Shown: in pieces, positions 1 through 7,724 of the stretch
Numbering within the stretch: the first letter of the stretch is position 1
How the letters are laid out: the number at the start of each line of letters is the position of its first letter
Origin: JAXLWB01 sp046328715
GTDB taxonomy: Bacteria > Chloroflexota > Anaerolineae > Caldilineales > Caldilineaceae
Length of the DNA: 64,000 nt
Direction of reading: 5' to 3'
Assembly (NCBI GenBank): GCA_046328715.1
Contig: JAXLWB010000015.1
Location: forward strand, 139,126-203,125
The notes under the pieces: model-generated
Databases searched by the model: none
Told to the model about the DNA's origin: nothing
The model's input: only the letters and a program-made list of their open reading frames with translations
Translations under genes and position numbers: made by a program

Positions 1-906
1 TACATTCGCTCCTGTTTCACCATTGGCACGCGCCTTTTCATAGTCGGCTGCTGCCAGATCATACTTCCCGAGTGCCGTCTGTGCGCCAGCGCGCTCAGCA
101 TAGGCACGGCCATAGTTGGGGGCAGCTTGCACAGCTTGATCAAAGGCTTTGATTGCCTCATCCCATTTCGACTGATGCGCCCAACCTACACCCTGGGCAA
201 AGTGATCAATCGCTCCTCCTTGCGCACGCAAATCGCTCACTGGTTTGGCAAAGGTCGTAAAGGCCCAGCCGACAGCGATCAATGTAATAAGCACACCAGT
301 TGTTGTGAAGACCCAGCGTGTTGCCCAAGCGGAGACCATCACCGACATACCAAAGAGGAAAAGCGATACGGCCAACAAGGTAAGATGGACAATATAGGTG
401 TTCGCTTTACCATCCCAGGCATCCTTGACCAAGGAAGAAGCGAGAAACTTTTCCTGCAAAGCGGTGATCTCGACAAGATAGGTCTCAGCTTCATAGCGAG
501 GTAGATCGACTTCGCCTTTTTCGCTGTCAAAGTAGGGTGAACCCAGCATCGGGCTCAACTTGACCATCCGATCACGCAATGTTCGATAGCGAATGGCGGA
601 CGATTCATCGCCACGGCTTTCGGCGGAAGCGGCTAGCAAGTCTAGTTCCTGCCAACTTTGATAGGCGGTGTTGTAATCGTAGTTGACCCGAGCATCTCCG
701 CTGACCTGACGGCCAAGTGCTTCTAATGCATAGCGCTTGTTGTCACGATTGGCTTGATCGTCACGGTTGGCGGCGTCGCTTTGTAGATAAGCAATAATTG
801 CCGCCAGCAGGGTGACCAGCGCAATCAGAATGGTCGTAGTCCGCTTGAAGCGCTCATCACGCTCGATCTGATTGTCTTCGTTCACGGTTGAAGCCATTGC
901 ACTCAT
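1..906 (-). CDS. TPR-containing membrane protein, 3' part outside window
   Basis: I read an open frame from an ATG at 906 leftwards to the window edge with no stop (302 codons), so the C-terminus is missing. AGGAG lies 9 nt before the ATG. After a short charged N-terminus there is a hydrophobic segment (about residues 27-42), a helical periplasmic or cytoplasmic region, a second hydrophobic pair (about 170-225), then TPR-like helices containing WDEAIKAFDQAVQAAPNYGRAY. The first segment (TTTILIALVTLLAAIIAY) resembles that of the next gene upstream, so the two are probably paralogous partners in one operon (12-nt gap). Function unknown; a membrane scaffold role is inference. Confidence 0.8.
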   Translation of the reverse strand, partial: MSAMASTVNEDNQIERDERFKRTTTILIALVTLLAAIIAYLQSDAANRDDQANRDNKRYALEALGRQVSGDARVNYDYNTAYQSWQELDLLAASAESRGDESSAIRYRTLRDRMVKLSPMLGSPYFDSEKGEVDLPRYEAETYLVEITALQEKFLASSLVKDAWDGKANTYIVHLTLLAVSLFLFGMSVMVSAWATRWVFTTTGVLITLIAVGWAFTTFAKPVSDLRAQGGAIDHFAQGVGWAHQSKWDEAIKAFDQAVQAAPNYGRAYAERAGAQTALGKYDLAAADYEKARANGETGANV

Positions 907-918
907 GTTTAATCTCTC

Positions 919-1575
919 CTATGCCCGAAATTCAATCATCAAAGCGAACACCGTTCCCGCGACCATACAGAGCGAACCCAATCCCACCAGCGGATAGCGC
1001 ATTACCTTCCCCGTCGCCTCAATCAAGCTATAGAAGACCAGCGCAACCGCCAGGATCGCCACGGCAAGAAGGAGCTGATTAGTCTTGTTACGCAGTTTGT
1101 CGGCTTCAGCATAACTTGCGTCGGGTTGCAGATCTTTCTCTTTGGCGGCATCGGCGAAATATTCGCCGATTTCGCGTTGCAGTGCGTAGCTGCCGTTGCG
1201 ATTGAGGAACTTGTTGGGGAATAGACCCTGATTGGCAATCGAGAGATCATGCGCATTGGCCCGTTCAGCGTCGAGCAATGCAGCCTCGTCTTCGTCTGTC
1301 TTCGCCTCATCATTTGCAATCAGATCGCCCAAATCACTGTAGCGGCGATAGGCAGCATAGGCACTGTAGTTCTCGTAGGCGTTGACTGCACTCAAAGCTC
1401 GGGTTTCTTCCAGGTTGACTGTAGCGCGCTGACCGGCAAAGTCAGCATCCCCTGCTCCATCCGCTGCAACTGAAGCTCGCCAGGCGACAACTGCACCGAG
1501 CAACGTTGTCAGCGCAATCAAGATCGCAATCAACATCTCCATCCGATCACTCTGCTCAGCCTCCACATTCTCCAT
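919..1575 (-). CDS. Hypothetical membrane protein, paralogous N-terminus to the next gene
   Basis: 218 residues. AGGAG sits 8 nt upstream of the ATG. One hydrophobic segment near residues 13-32 (LIAILIALTTLLGAVVAW), a soluble alpha-helical middle rich in Ala, Asp and Glu, and two C-terminal hydrophobic segments (about 163-213). Architecture matches the N-terminal part of the downstream TPR protein, so the pair probably arose by duplication and may form a complex. I do not recognise a named family with confidence; DUF4337-like proteins have a comparable layout. Confidence 0.8.
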   Translation of the reverse strand: MENVEAEQSDRMEMLIAILIALTTLLGAVVAWRASVAADGAGDADFAGQRATVNLEETRALSAVNAYENYSAYAAYRRYSDLGDLIANDEAKTDEDEAALLDAERANAHDLSIANQGLFPNKFLNRNGSYALQREIGEYFADAAKEKDLQPDASYAEADKLRNKTNQLLLAVAILAVALVFYSLIEATGKVMRYPLVGLGSLCMVAGTVFALMIEFRA

Positions 1576-1692
1576 GATAAATTCTCCTATTCATAATAAT
1601 CATTGTAAGAAAAAATTATGCAGGTTGAATTTTAGCTCAGTTTATTAATTTTGAAAAGTGGCAAAAGAGTTACGTGCGGGGTTCTGTCATTT

Positions 1693-2556
1693 TTAAGAGA
1701 GGTTAAAGACGCGCTGCGCATTTTCGCCAAGCCACTTGCGCTTGACTGTATCTTTGATGGGGAGAGCTAACACTTCATCGACACACTGTTTGAAGTTTTG
1801 CGCTGGCCAGGCAGTGCCAAAGAGGATTTTGTCTTGCAGGAGCGAATTGCCATATTGGATCAACGTTTCCCAGCCAGTACCGGGTGTTCCCACATAGCGA
1901 GGACGAATGGCAGAGATGTCGGCGAAGACATTTTCATGACGCCAGAGGATGGCCATTAATTCGTTAACCCACGGCCAGCCGCCATGTCCAGCAATAATCT
2001 TGAGTTCAGGAAAATGCCCCGCTACTTCGTCGAGATAGATTGGGCGACCGACCTCCATCGAGAGTTTGGGCGCAAAATTAACCGAGGTATGGATCCAAAC
2101 CGGAATATCAAGTTCCACACACTTGGCGTAGATCGGATAGTAGCGTTTGTCGTTGGCGTGCAACTTGTGCAGCCACGGCTCCAGGCAGAGCGAGCGCATT
2201 CCCAAGTCATGGTATGCATGGTCGAGTTCGCGCAATGCCTTCATCCCCTTGTGCGGGTCGATGCCAGCCATACCTTTGAGGCGAGTCGGGGCTTGGGCAC
2301 AAAGTTCGGCTACTGCTTCGTTGGATGTCTTCATGCCCAACGTCATCTCAGCATCCTCTGCCGGCAGGATCGCCACATCGACGCCTGCCTCGTCCATCAA
2401 CGCCAGCAATCCACCCACCGGATCGTCCTGAATCGACTCCATCACCACATTTTGCTGGCGGTAAAGTTGATGGTACATAGCAAAATCGCTATTGGGATCA
2501 GCAAAGCCAGTACCGTCGGAAGGCAAAGGTGGGATGACACAAGTGTCAATGATCAT
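1693..2556 (-). CDS. Amidohydrolase-2 family (TIM-barrel metal hydrolase/decarboxylase)
   Basis: 287 residues, the usual length of the amidohydrolase-2 (ACMSD-like) family. It begins MIIDTCVIPPLPSDG, which lacks the textbook HxH metal motif after strand 1. Other family marks are visible: GMAGIDPHKG, PVWIHTS, LKIIAGHGGWPW and ILFGTAWPA near the C-terminus. The start ATG overlaps the stop of the CoA ligase gene by 4 nt (ATGA), so the two are translationally coupled, suggesting the hydrolase acts on a product or precursor of that acid. Substrate unknown. The degenerate first metal motif could mean a shifted metal site or altered chemistry. Confidence 0.87.
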   Translation of the reverse strand: MIIDTCVIPPLPSDGTGFADPNSDFAMYHQLYRQQNVVMESIQDDPVGGLLALMDEAGVDVAILPAEDAEMTLGMKTSNEAVAELCAQAPTRLKGMAGIDPHKGMKALRELDHAYHDLGMRSLCLEPWLHKLHANDKRYYPIYAKCVELDIPVWIHTSVNFAPKLSMEVGRPIYLDEVAGHFPELKIIAGHGGWPWVNELMAILWRHENVFADISAIRPRYVGTPGTGWETLIQYGNSLLQDKILFGTAWPAQNFKQCVDEVLALPIKDTVKRKWLGENAQRVFNLS

Positions 2557-3890
2557 AAATACTGCCTTTCAAAATATTCCACCTTGTATTGCGTCCGTTC
2601 CAGACTCTCAAAGGCCACCCATTCAATAATTGGTGTGAAGGCAAGTTGGTCACGAATCGTCTGTCTGATCTCTTCGGCGAGCGATTCGGCTTCTTCGTCG
2701 CGCAACGCGGTACCACGTTCCACCTTGATGACCAGATTTTCACCAAAGGCGGGACCTTTATGCGGTAAGACGATGCGCATTTCACCGCTTATCTTCGGTG
2801 CAAAGCGTTGAATGATGCCTTTGACAGCCGCCGGGAAGACGTTGACGCCCTTGACCTTGATCATATTGTCGCTGCGTCCGCGTACGACAAAACGAAAGCC
2901 AGTGCGTCCACAGGGGCAGGGATCGGTAAAGACTTGCACGATATCGCGCACGCGGTAACGGATTACAGGCGTAGCTTGGCGGTTAATGGTAGTGAAGACG
3001 ATTTCGCCAATGGCACCTTCCTTCATCGGGATCGATTCAGTCGTATCAGGGTCGATCAGCTCGGCAACCAATGCTCCCTGTGCACAGAAGTGCATCCCTG
3101 GCGATTGTCCACATTCAGCGGCGATGTCGGCGGCGACGTCGGCCAAGCCGTAGAAGTTGCGCGCCGTGATGCCCCAAACTCGCTCAATCCGTTCTCGCTC
3201 ATTCTCGGAGAGAGCTTCGCCTGCCAGAAAACCTTTCTTGAAACCCAGTTGGTCCGGCTCGACACCCAGATGTTTCCGCACACTCTGTTCGAGAAAGGCG
3301 CAGGAAGAAGGAGTGGCAAAAAGCACGGTCGGGCGAAATTGATCGACCAGTTGCATGAATTTTTCCTGGCCTGTGCTGGCAAAGGGGGCGGGGATGACGG
3401 TGATGCCCATATGCTCGGCACCCGACGATTCGCTCATGCCACCGACGAAGAGGGTGAAACTTGCTGGGTTGATCATCACATCGTCGGGGCGCAGGCCACC
3501 GGTCCAGGCATGGCGAGCATAGAGTTCGTTCCATTGGTTGATATCGCTACGCGTCAGCCCGATGTAGAGCGAACGTCCAGTCGTGCCGCTCGTGCCCTGA
3601 ATGCGCACAATCTCGCTCATCGGTGCGCATTGATGGCCGCCGAGTGGGCGAATTTCTTCTTGGGTAACGCGCAATTGCTCTTTGGTGGTGAAAGGCAAAC
3701 AGGCCAGATCAGAGCGACGCTGCAAGTCAGTTGGATTAATCTTTGCCTCGTCAAACTTGGCACGATAAAAGGGCGAGGTGGCATAGACATACTCCAATTG
3801 CCTGCACAACCCTTCCATCTCCAACCGTTCCAGATCCGCCGCCGTGATCGTCTCCATCGCAGCATTCCAATATGGACGATCCATCGTCAC
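2553..3890 (-). CDS. Phenylacetate-CoA ligase (PaaK)-family acyl-CoA ligase
   Basis: 445 residues from a GTG start. I prefer GTG at 3890 because AAGGAG lies 6 nt upstream; ATG two codons later is the alternative. The AMP-binding motif is clear (IQGTSGTTGRSLYIG), followed by FYGLADVAADIAAECG and the C-terminal hinge region (DPCPCGRTGFRF, RSDNMIKVKGVNVFP). These are typical of the PaaK group that activates aryl or short carboxylic acids with ATP and CoA. The two Cys in PCPCG match the metal-binding knuckle seen in some members. Coupled to an amidohydrolase and following an aldolase, so a role in carboxylate catabolism is likely, substrate not deducible. Confidence 0.92.
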   Translation of the reverse strand: MTMDRPYWNAAMETITAADLERLEMEGLCRQLEYVYATSPFYRAKFDEAKINPTDLQRRSDLACLPFTTKEQLRVTQEEIRPLGGHQCAPMSEIVRIQGTSGTTGRSLYIGLTRSDINQWNELYARHAWTGGLRPDDVMINPASFTLFVGGMSESSGAEHMGITVIPAPFASTGQEKFMQLVDQFRPTVLFATPSSCAFLEQSVRKHLGVEPDQLGFKKGFLAGEALSENERERIERVWGITARNFYGLADVAADIAAECGQSPGMHFCAQGALVAELIDPDTTESIPMKEGAIGEIVFTTINRQATPVIRYRVRDIVQVFTDPCPCGRTGFRFVVRGRSDNMIKVKGVNVFPAAVKGIIQRFAPKISGEMRIVLPHKGPAFGENLVIKVERGTALRDEEAESLAEEIRQTIRDQLAFTPIIEWVAFESLERTQYKVEYFERQYL

Positions 3891-3985
3891 ACAAAACTCC
3901 TTATATTGTGACCAGATGACCGATGACAAGCTGAGCAACGATTCATCCAGTCATTTTGGCATCCGGTCATCCCTTCATCTATTCA
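3891..3985. repeat. Spacer with repeated GATGACC-type words and dyad
   Basis: The gap between the aldolase and the CoA ligase holds short repeated words (GATGACCGATGAC near 3916; CCGGTCATC near 3963; ATTCATC) that can pair imperfectly. One of several spacers in the window built this way. No clear terminator T-tract. Confidence 0.4.
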
Positions 3986-4831
3986 TCATGCCTTGCCAAC
4001 TGAACCGAAGAGGCGCAACTTGCCCACTACCACTCGGCGCATGGCGTCGATAGCGTGTTGCATCAAGGCGACGAGGTCAGGGGCTTTGGGGGCGTTGAGA
4101 TCGATTTTGAGCGAAGCGAGATAAGCTTCGCGCACTTCAGTGTTGACATTGAACTTGCAGACGCCCAACTCAATCGAGCGCTGGATCATCTCGGCAGGTA
4201 GACCGGATGCGCCATGTAAAACCAGAGGAACCGTTACCTTCTGTCGAAGTGCGGCTAGTCGCTGAAAGTCCAACTTGGGCTCGCCACGATAGTGGCCATG
4301 CACATTGCCAATGCAGACAGCCAATGCGTCAATCTGTGCCTCACGGACAAAGTCGGCAGCCTGATCGGGGTCAGTTAGTTTGGATTCGTATTCGGCGACG
4401 CTCAATCCATCTTCGGTGCCACTCAGTCTGCCCAGTTCAGCTTCGACAAAGCCAGAATGTTGGTGAACCAAAGTAGCCATCGACTGCACATAGTTGAAAT
4501 TGGCAGCATAGTCCAAGTGCGACCCATCGGCCATGATCGACGTGATGCCTAGAGAGAGGGCCAGCCGAATGTCATCGGCAGAGGCACTATGGTCGAGATG
4601 CACCGAGACGGGTACTTTGGCATCTTCCGCAGCAGCCAGACAAAGCGTCAATAGTGGTCTGCCGCCGTGTGTAATGCTGGCTGGGTGCAGTTGCAACATG
4701 ATTGGGCTGGACTCTGCCTCTGCTGCCAAAATTACAGCGCGCACGCCCTCCAGGTTATAGACGTTAAAGGCACCGATGGCATAGCCATGTTGTTGCGCAT
4801 GGCTCAACAGAAGGGTAGTAGATCTAATCAT
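3986..4831 (-). CDS. Class II ketose-bisphosphate aldolase (Fba/GatY/KbaY family)
   Basis: 281 residues starting at MIRSTTLLLSHAQQ; a longer upstream frame exists, but family members begin here. Motifs: HLDHSAS at 78-84 (catalytic Asp and zinc His), VEAELGRLSGTEDG, IGNVHGHYRGEPKLDF (second zinc His region), LVLHGASGLP (third His) and KFNVNTEVR for phosphate binding. It would cleave or form a ketose 1-phosphate or 1,6-bisphosphate with zinc, in the cytoplasm. The start overlaps the stop of the exported-protein gene upstream by 8 nt, and a DUF1537 acid-sugar kinase lies further upstream, so its natural substrate may be a phosphorylated acid sugar and not fructose bisphosphate. Confidence 0.92.
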   Translation of the reverse strand: MIRSTTLLLSHAQQHGYAIGAFNVYNLEGVRAVILAAEAESSPIMLQLHPASITHGGRPLLTLCLAAAEDAKVPVSVHLDHSASADDIRLALSLGITSIMADGSHLDYAANFNYVQSMATLVHQHSGFVEAELGRLSGTEDGLSVAEYESKLTDPDQAADFVREAQIDALAVCIGNVHGHYRGEPKLDFQRLAALRQKVTVPLVLHGASGLPAEMIQRSIELGVCKFNVNTEVREAYLASLKIDLNAPKAPDLVALMQHAIDAMRRVVVGKLRLFGSVGKA

Positions 4832-5666
4832 CAGTTTCTGGGAAATCAGGTGAGCACGTTGTAATCGCGAAATAGTCAAAGTCGGCGGTCGTGGGAGGCG
4901 AATAGAAGTCTGCAACCATAATAATCCCGACTTGAAGATCGTCTGATGGCAAAGCATTTACCGCACCGACCACCTTCCAACCAGTTTGATCATCCTTCAT
5001 CCAGGCAACCACAATTCGCCCAAGACGTTGTAAGCGCAGTCGAAGCGCAGTCACTTCGGTAGCAGCAAACTGATAGGTAAAGTTGCCGTTATCGTTTTTG
5101 GCAAAATAGACTCCTTGCCCATTTAGACCGAGCCCCCGCTCCAAACGAATGAAGTGGTTCTCATCTTGCCAAATGAGCAGACCTGCACCTTGATAATCAT
5201 GGATTGGTGTGATTTCGACTTGTGTACTGATTTTGAAGGAGTCACCACTGAGCGGACGTAGTAAACGCGGTGCTCCCATGAGGCCTGGTGCAAGATTGTT
5301 GCCATTGGCTGAATCCGTTGACAAGCGTAGATAACCCTGGCGTGCAGTCGTTGTATGTAGCACATCCTCATCTGGGTCTACCCAACTCCAGTCACTGGCA
5401 ATTCCGCGTCGTTGGAAGTTATCGTGAAAGAGCGCCTGACAAACAACACAGGCTTGTTGCGATGTTGCACTGATCTGACTATTCTCATTCGAGTTATCAA
5501 CAGACTGGTTGGATTGTGTAATAAGCGGCAGAAACAGTGGCGTTGTTGAATCTTCGTCGGACGTTGAATTATTATTCTCAGTTTGTGCAAAGACAGTTGA
5601 TGCGGTAATAGTACATATTACGAGAAGACTTAAGAACATTGTAAAAAAGAAACGAAGTTTTTTCAT
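4824..5666 (-). CDS. Exported lectin/glucanase-like (DUF1349-type) protein
   Basis: 280 residues. AGGAG sits 6 nt before the ATG. A classical signal peptide (MKKLRFFFTMFLSLLVICTI, cleavage near VFAQ) is followed by a low-complexity Asn/Ser/Asp stretch containing PLFLPLITQ, then a beta-rich domain from about residue 90 (FHDNFQRRGIASDWSW, YQGAGLLIWQDENHFIRLERG, WMKDDQTGWKVVG, DFYSPPTTADFDYF) that resembles DUF1349/concanavalin-like beta-sandwich domains. Such domains bind or cleave carbohydrates outside the cell; I see no obvious catalytic pair. The LFLPLIT segment echoes a motif found at the C-terminus of three other exported proteins here. Confidence 0.8.
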   Translation of the reverse strand: MKKLRFFFTMFLSLLVICTITASTVFAQTENNNSTSDEDSTTPLFLPLITQSNQSVDNSNENSQISATSQQACVVCQALFHDNFQRRGIASDWSWVDPDEDVLHTTTARQGYLRLSTDSANGNNLAPGLMGAPRLLRPLSGDSFKISTQVEITPIHDYQGAGLLIWQDENHFIRLERGLGLNGQGVYFAKNDNGNFTYQFAATEVTALRLRLQRLGRIVVAWMKDDQTGWKVVGAVNALPSDDLQVGIIMVADFYSPPTTADFDYFAITTCSPDFPETDD

Positions 5667-5724
5667 GAGCAGCTCCTATGCAATTCTAAACAATGATTAC
5701 TTCATCATGTTAAACATATTACTA

Positions 5725-5860
5725 ATAGACAAAGCAAAGCAAGGATGGACAATGGTAGGGGCATCCGCTTGCCGGTGCCCGGTTTGCATCACCGAGTGGG
5801 CAACCGCAAGGGTATGCCCCTACGCATTGCGATCATGCATTGTCTATCTGCTTTGTCTAT
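5725..5860 (+). mobile_element. MITE-like palindromic element, family R1 copy A
   Basis: About 136 bp bounded by inverted ends TAGACAAAGCA / TGCTTTGTCTA, with TA at both borders as expected for a TA-targeting (IS630/mariner-type) non-autonomous element. The interior is also palindromic: GTAGGGGCATCCGCTTGCC on the left pairs imperfectly with GGCAACCGCAAGGGTATGCCC on the right. Copies B, C and D lie at 30751, 32813 and 35370. It has no coding capacity; open frames crossing it are by-products. Confidence 0.85.
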
Positions 5861-5917
5861 AAGAAATCTCATCAGAAGTGTCCCAGCAATATTTCAACCG
5901 TTTGAACTAAGAGTTTA

Positions 5918-7327
5918 TCACTTCAATTGTTTTACCACATCTACCAGTGCGGTTTCCCCCCCCACATTACCAGGAAAAACAATATAGGGCATTCCAGGAT
6001 GACGACTTTCGGGACCAGATTGCCAGACAGGTACACCGGGTAAAATTTGGCCAAGGACGATGGCGCGGCGAATGCCCAACGCCTGCGTCGCCAGATCGCT
6101 AGAAGTGATGCCGCCTTTGGCAAGCAGGTAGCGTGGTCGGGTTTGCAGTGCTTTGACGATTGCCACCAAACTGGCCGAAACCCGTTGGCCGATTGCCAAA
6201 CTTGCTTCGGCACTGTCGCTGCTGATCAAGGTACGACTGGTATAAATCACCACATCTCGACCGCTGCGCAGCAGTTGATCTGCGGCTTCGTGTACACGAG
6301 AAATCTCATTCGACTGCGTGTCATCGGCAAGTAATGCTGGGACATTGACCTCTAGCGGATTGATCTGCGGAGAAGCCAGCAATGCACCCAGTTGGCCTGT
6401 GGTCTTGGGAACGTAGGAACCAACCACAACCAGTCCGCCTGTATCGCCCGTAGCATTCATTTGGTCACGGCTCAAAAGTGGGCGTGTTGCCAAACCTGCT
6501 CGAATCTGCACAAAGGATGCTGCAGTTCGATAAACAAATTGTTTCCCTTGTGCCTCCGCCGCCAAGAGTCCGCTAACAAAAACTTGCATATCGCGCAAAG
6601 TTACACAGTTGATCACTGCGATGGCACCGTCGTGCATGGTAAGCAGGCGGCTGCAGACTTGATCGGGGCCACCGATGCGGATGTCGTCCAGTGAGATGGA
6701 ATGAACCGAGGCGGCAGCAACTCGTCCTGACATTTTCTCTTCAACCCACGCTTTCAAGTCGGAGTTGCGATAGCCAAAAGCAGCATCTTTGGCAAAGGGA
6801 GTCTCCGCCGCTGGCACCAGTTTATCGCCTTCGGCTACATAGTGAACATCGTCAATCGTAAAACGTCCACCTTCGAGAAAGTAGGGAATGATCAACAGTC
6901 CGTCAAACGAGCGTTTGATCGCAGCCGCCAGCGCCATCACTTCACCCGGGAAGTGACCACGCAGGGTTGAATCACTGCGGCTGACTACGGCAAAGTCGCG
7001 TCCGCTTTGTTCACTGGCGGCGACCAGGTTGCGCCCGATCTCGGCGTTGAGGGCCTGAGCTGCGGGCAGGGGCAAACTGCGCGAATTGGTGAGAATGTAG
7101 AAAACCGGTTCGGATGCTAGCAGTTCCTGCTTCAGGCTATCCACCGCCCATTCGGTAAGGACGGGAATATCATAGACAGTTTGTGTACCGGTTGGATCAT
7201 CGTCGAGGACGACCAATTTGCGCGCCAGTTGCTGTGCCTGTTGGCGAATCTGCGGCAGGAGATCCGCTTGCCAGTCGGGCGGCAAAGCAGCGAAGGTGGT
7301 GGATTTGTCAAGGGTTTGTGGTGACAT
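5918..7327 (-). CDS. Four-carbon acid sugar kinase (DUF1537/OtnK family)
   Basis: 469 residues starting MSPQTLDKST (GGGGA a few nt upstream); an upstream ATG would add 14 residues. Marks of the DUF1537 kinases: LDDDPTGTQT at 42-50, NSRSLPL, VVSRSDSTLRGHFPGE and PYFLEGGRFT in the N-terminal substrate domain; LLAKGGITSSDLA and the C-terminal LPGVPVWQ...FPGNVGG in the nucleotide domain. Characterised members phosphorylate D-threonate, L-threonate or D-erythronate. It is transcribed towards the ketose-bisphosphate aldolase gene and divergently from the amidohydrolase at 7725. The usual OtnC decarboxylase partner is not in the window. Confidence 0.93.
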   Translation of the reverse strand: MSPQTLDKSTTFAALPPDWQADLLPQIRQQAQQLARKLVVLDDDPTGTQTVYDIPVLTEWAVDSLKQELLASEPVFYILTNSRSLPLPAAQALNAEIGRNLVAASEQSGRDFAVVSRSDSTLRGHFPGEVMALAAAIKRSFDGLLIIPYFLEGGRFTIDDVHYVAEGDKLVPAAETPFAKDAAFGYRNSDLKAWVEEKMSGRVAAASVHSISLDDIRIGGPDQVCSRLLTMHDGAIAVINCVTLRDMQVFVSGLLAAEAQGKQFVYRTAASFVQIRAGLATRPLLSRDQMNATGDTGGLVVVGSYVPKTTGQLGALLASPQINPLEVNVPALLADDTQSNEISRVHEAADQLLRSGRDVVIYTSRTLISSDSAEASLAIGQRVSASLVAIVKALQTRPRYLLAKGGITSSDLATQALGIRRAIVLGQILPGVPVWQSGPESRHPGMPYIVFPGNVGGETALVDVVKQLK

Positions 7328-7724
7328 AATTTCCCCAGAGACGGTAACGAACAGCACTTTCTCGTCCAAATGTGTAGATCGTCGAACTTCCGAACCACAG
7401 TGAACGTAAAGTGCCGGTCAAGTTAGCACGGTTGATTCTCGGTTACCAAAAGTTTGACAGGCAGAGATAAAGTTATCTTATGCCTATTGTTCGTTTCTAC
7501 CAAATTGCTGGCCCGTAGTACAATAGCTTCTCATTCACTACAACCATATTGAACTGGTTCCGACACAAGACCAGGATACTACGCTTCCTCGATAACAACT
7601 GATTTCATTGCACGCTCACAACTTGACCAGCACTTCAATGGTGAAAGTTGCCTAGCACGTACATGCACGCATGACGGAAAGTGCCGCTCAAGTTTCGCTT
7701 GTCGTCACAAAGAAGGAAACGTTT
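7328..7724. promoter_or_regulatory. Divergent promoter region with three copies of AAGTGCCGGTCAAGT
   Basis: About 400 bp between the divergent kinase and amidohydrolase genes. A 15-mer occurs at 7409-7423 (AAGTGCCGGTCAAGT), inverted at 7621-7635 (AAGTGCTGGTCAAGT on the minus strand) and at 7679-7693 (AAGTGCCGCTCAAGT), each copy with at most one change. That arrangement suggests operator sites for a shared regulator. TTGACA at 7454-7459 may be a -35 box but its -10 partner is poor. Confidence 0.55.

Noticed and set aside
1984..2811. Plus-strand frame of 275 codons opposite the amidohydrolase
   Set aside because: Antisense shadow spanning two real genes; no ribosome site or motif.
2808..3911. 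Plus-strand open frame of 367 codons opposite the CoA ligase
   Set aside because: Exact antisense of a gene with clear AMP-binding motifs; the translated product shows no family features.
5509..5987. Plus-strand frames across R1 copy A
   Set aside because: They arise from the palindromic repeat; the similar frames at 30665 and 32778 come from other R1 copies.
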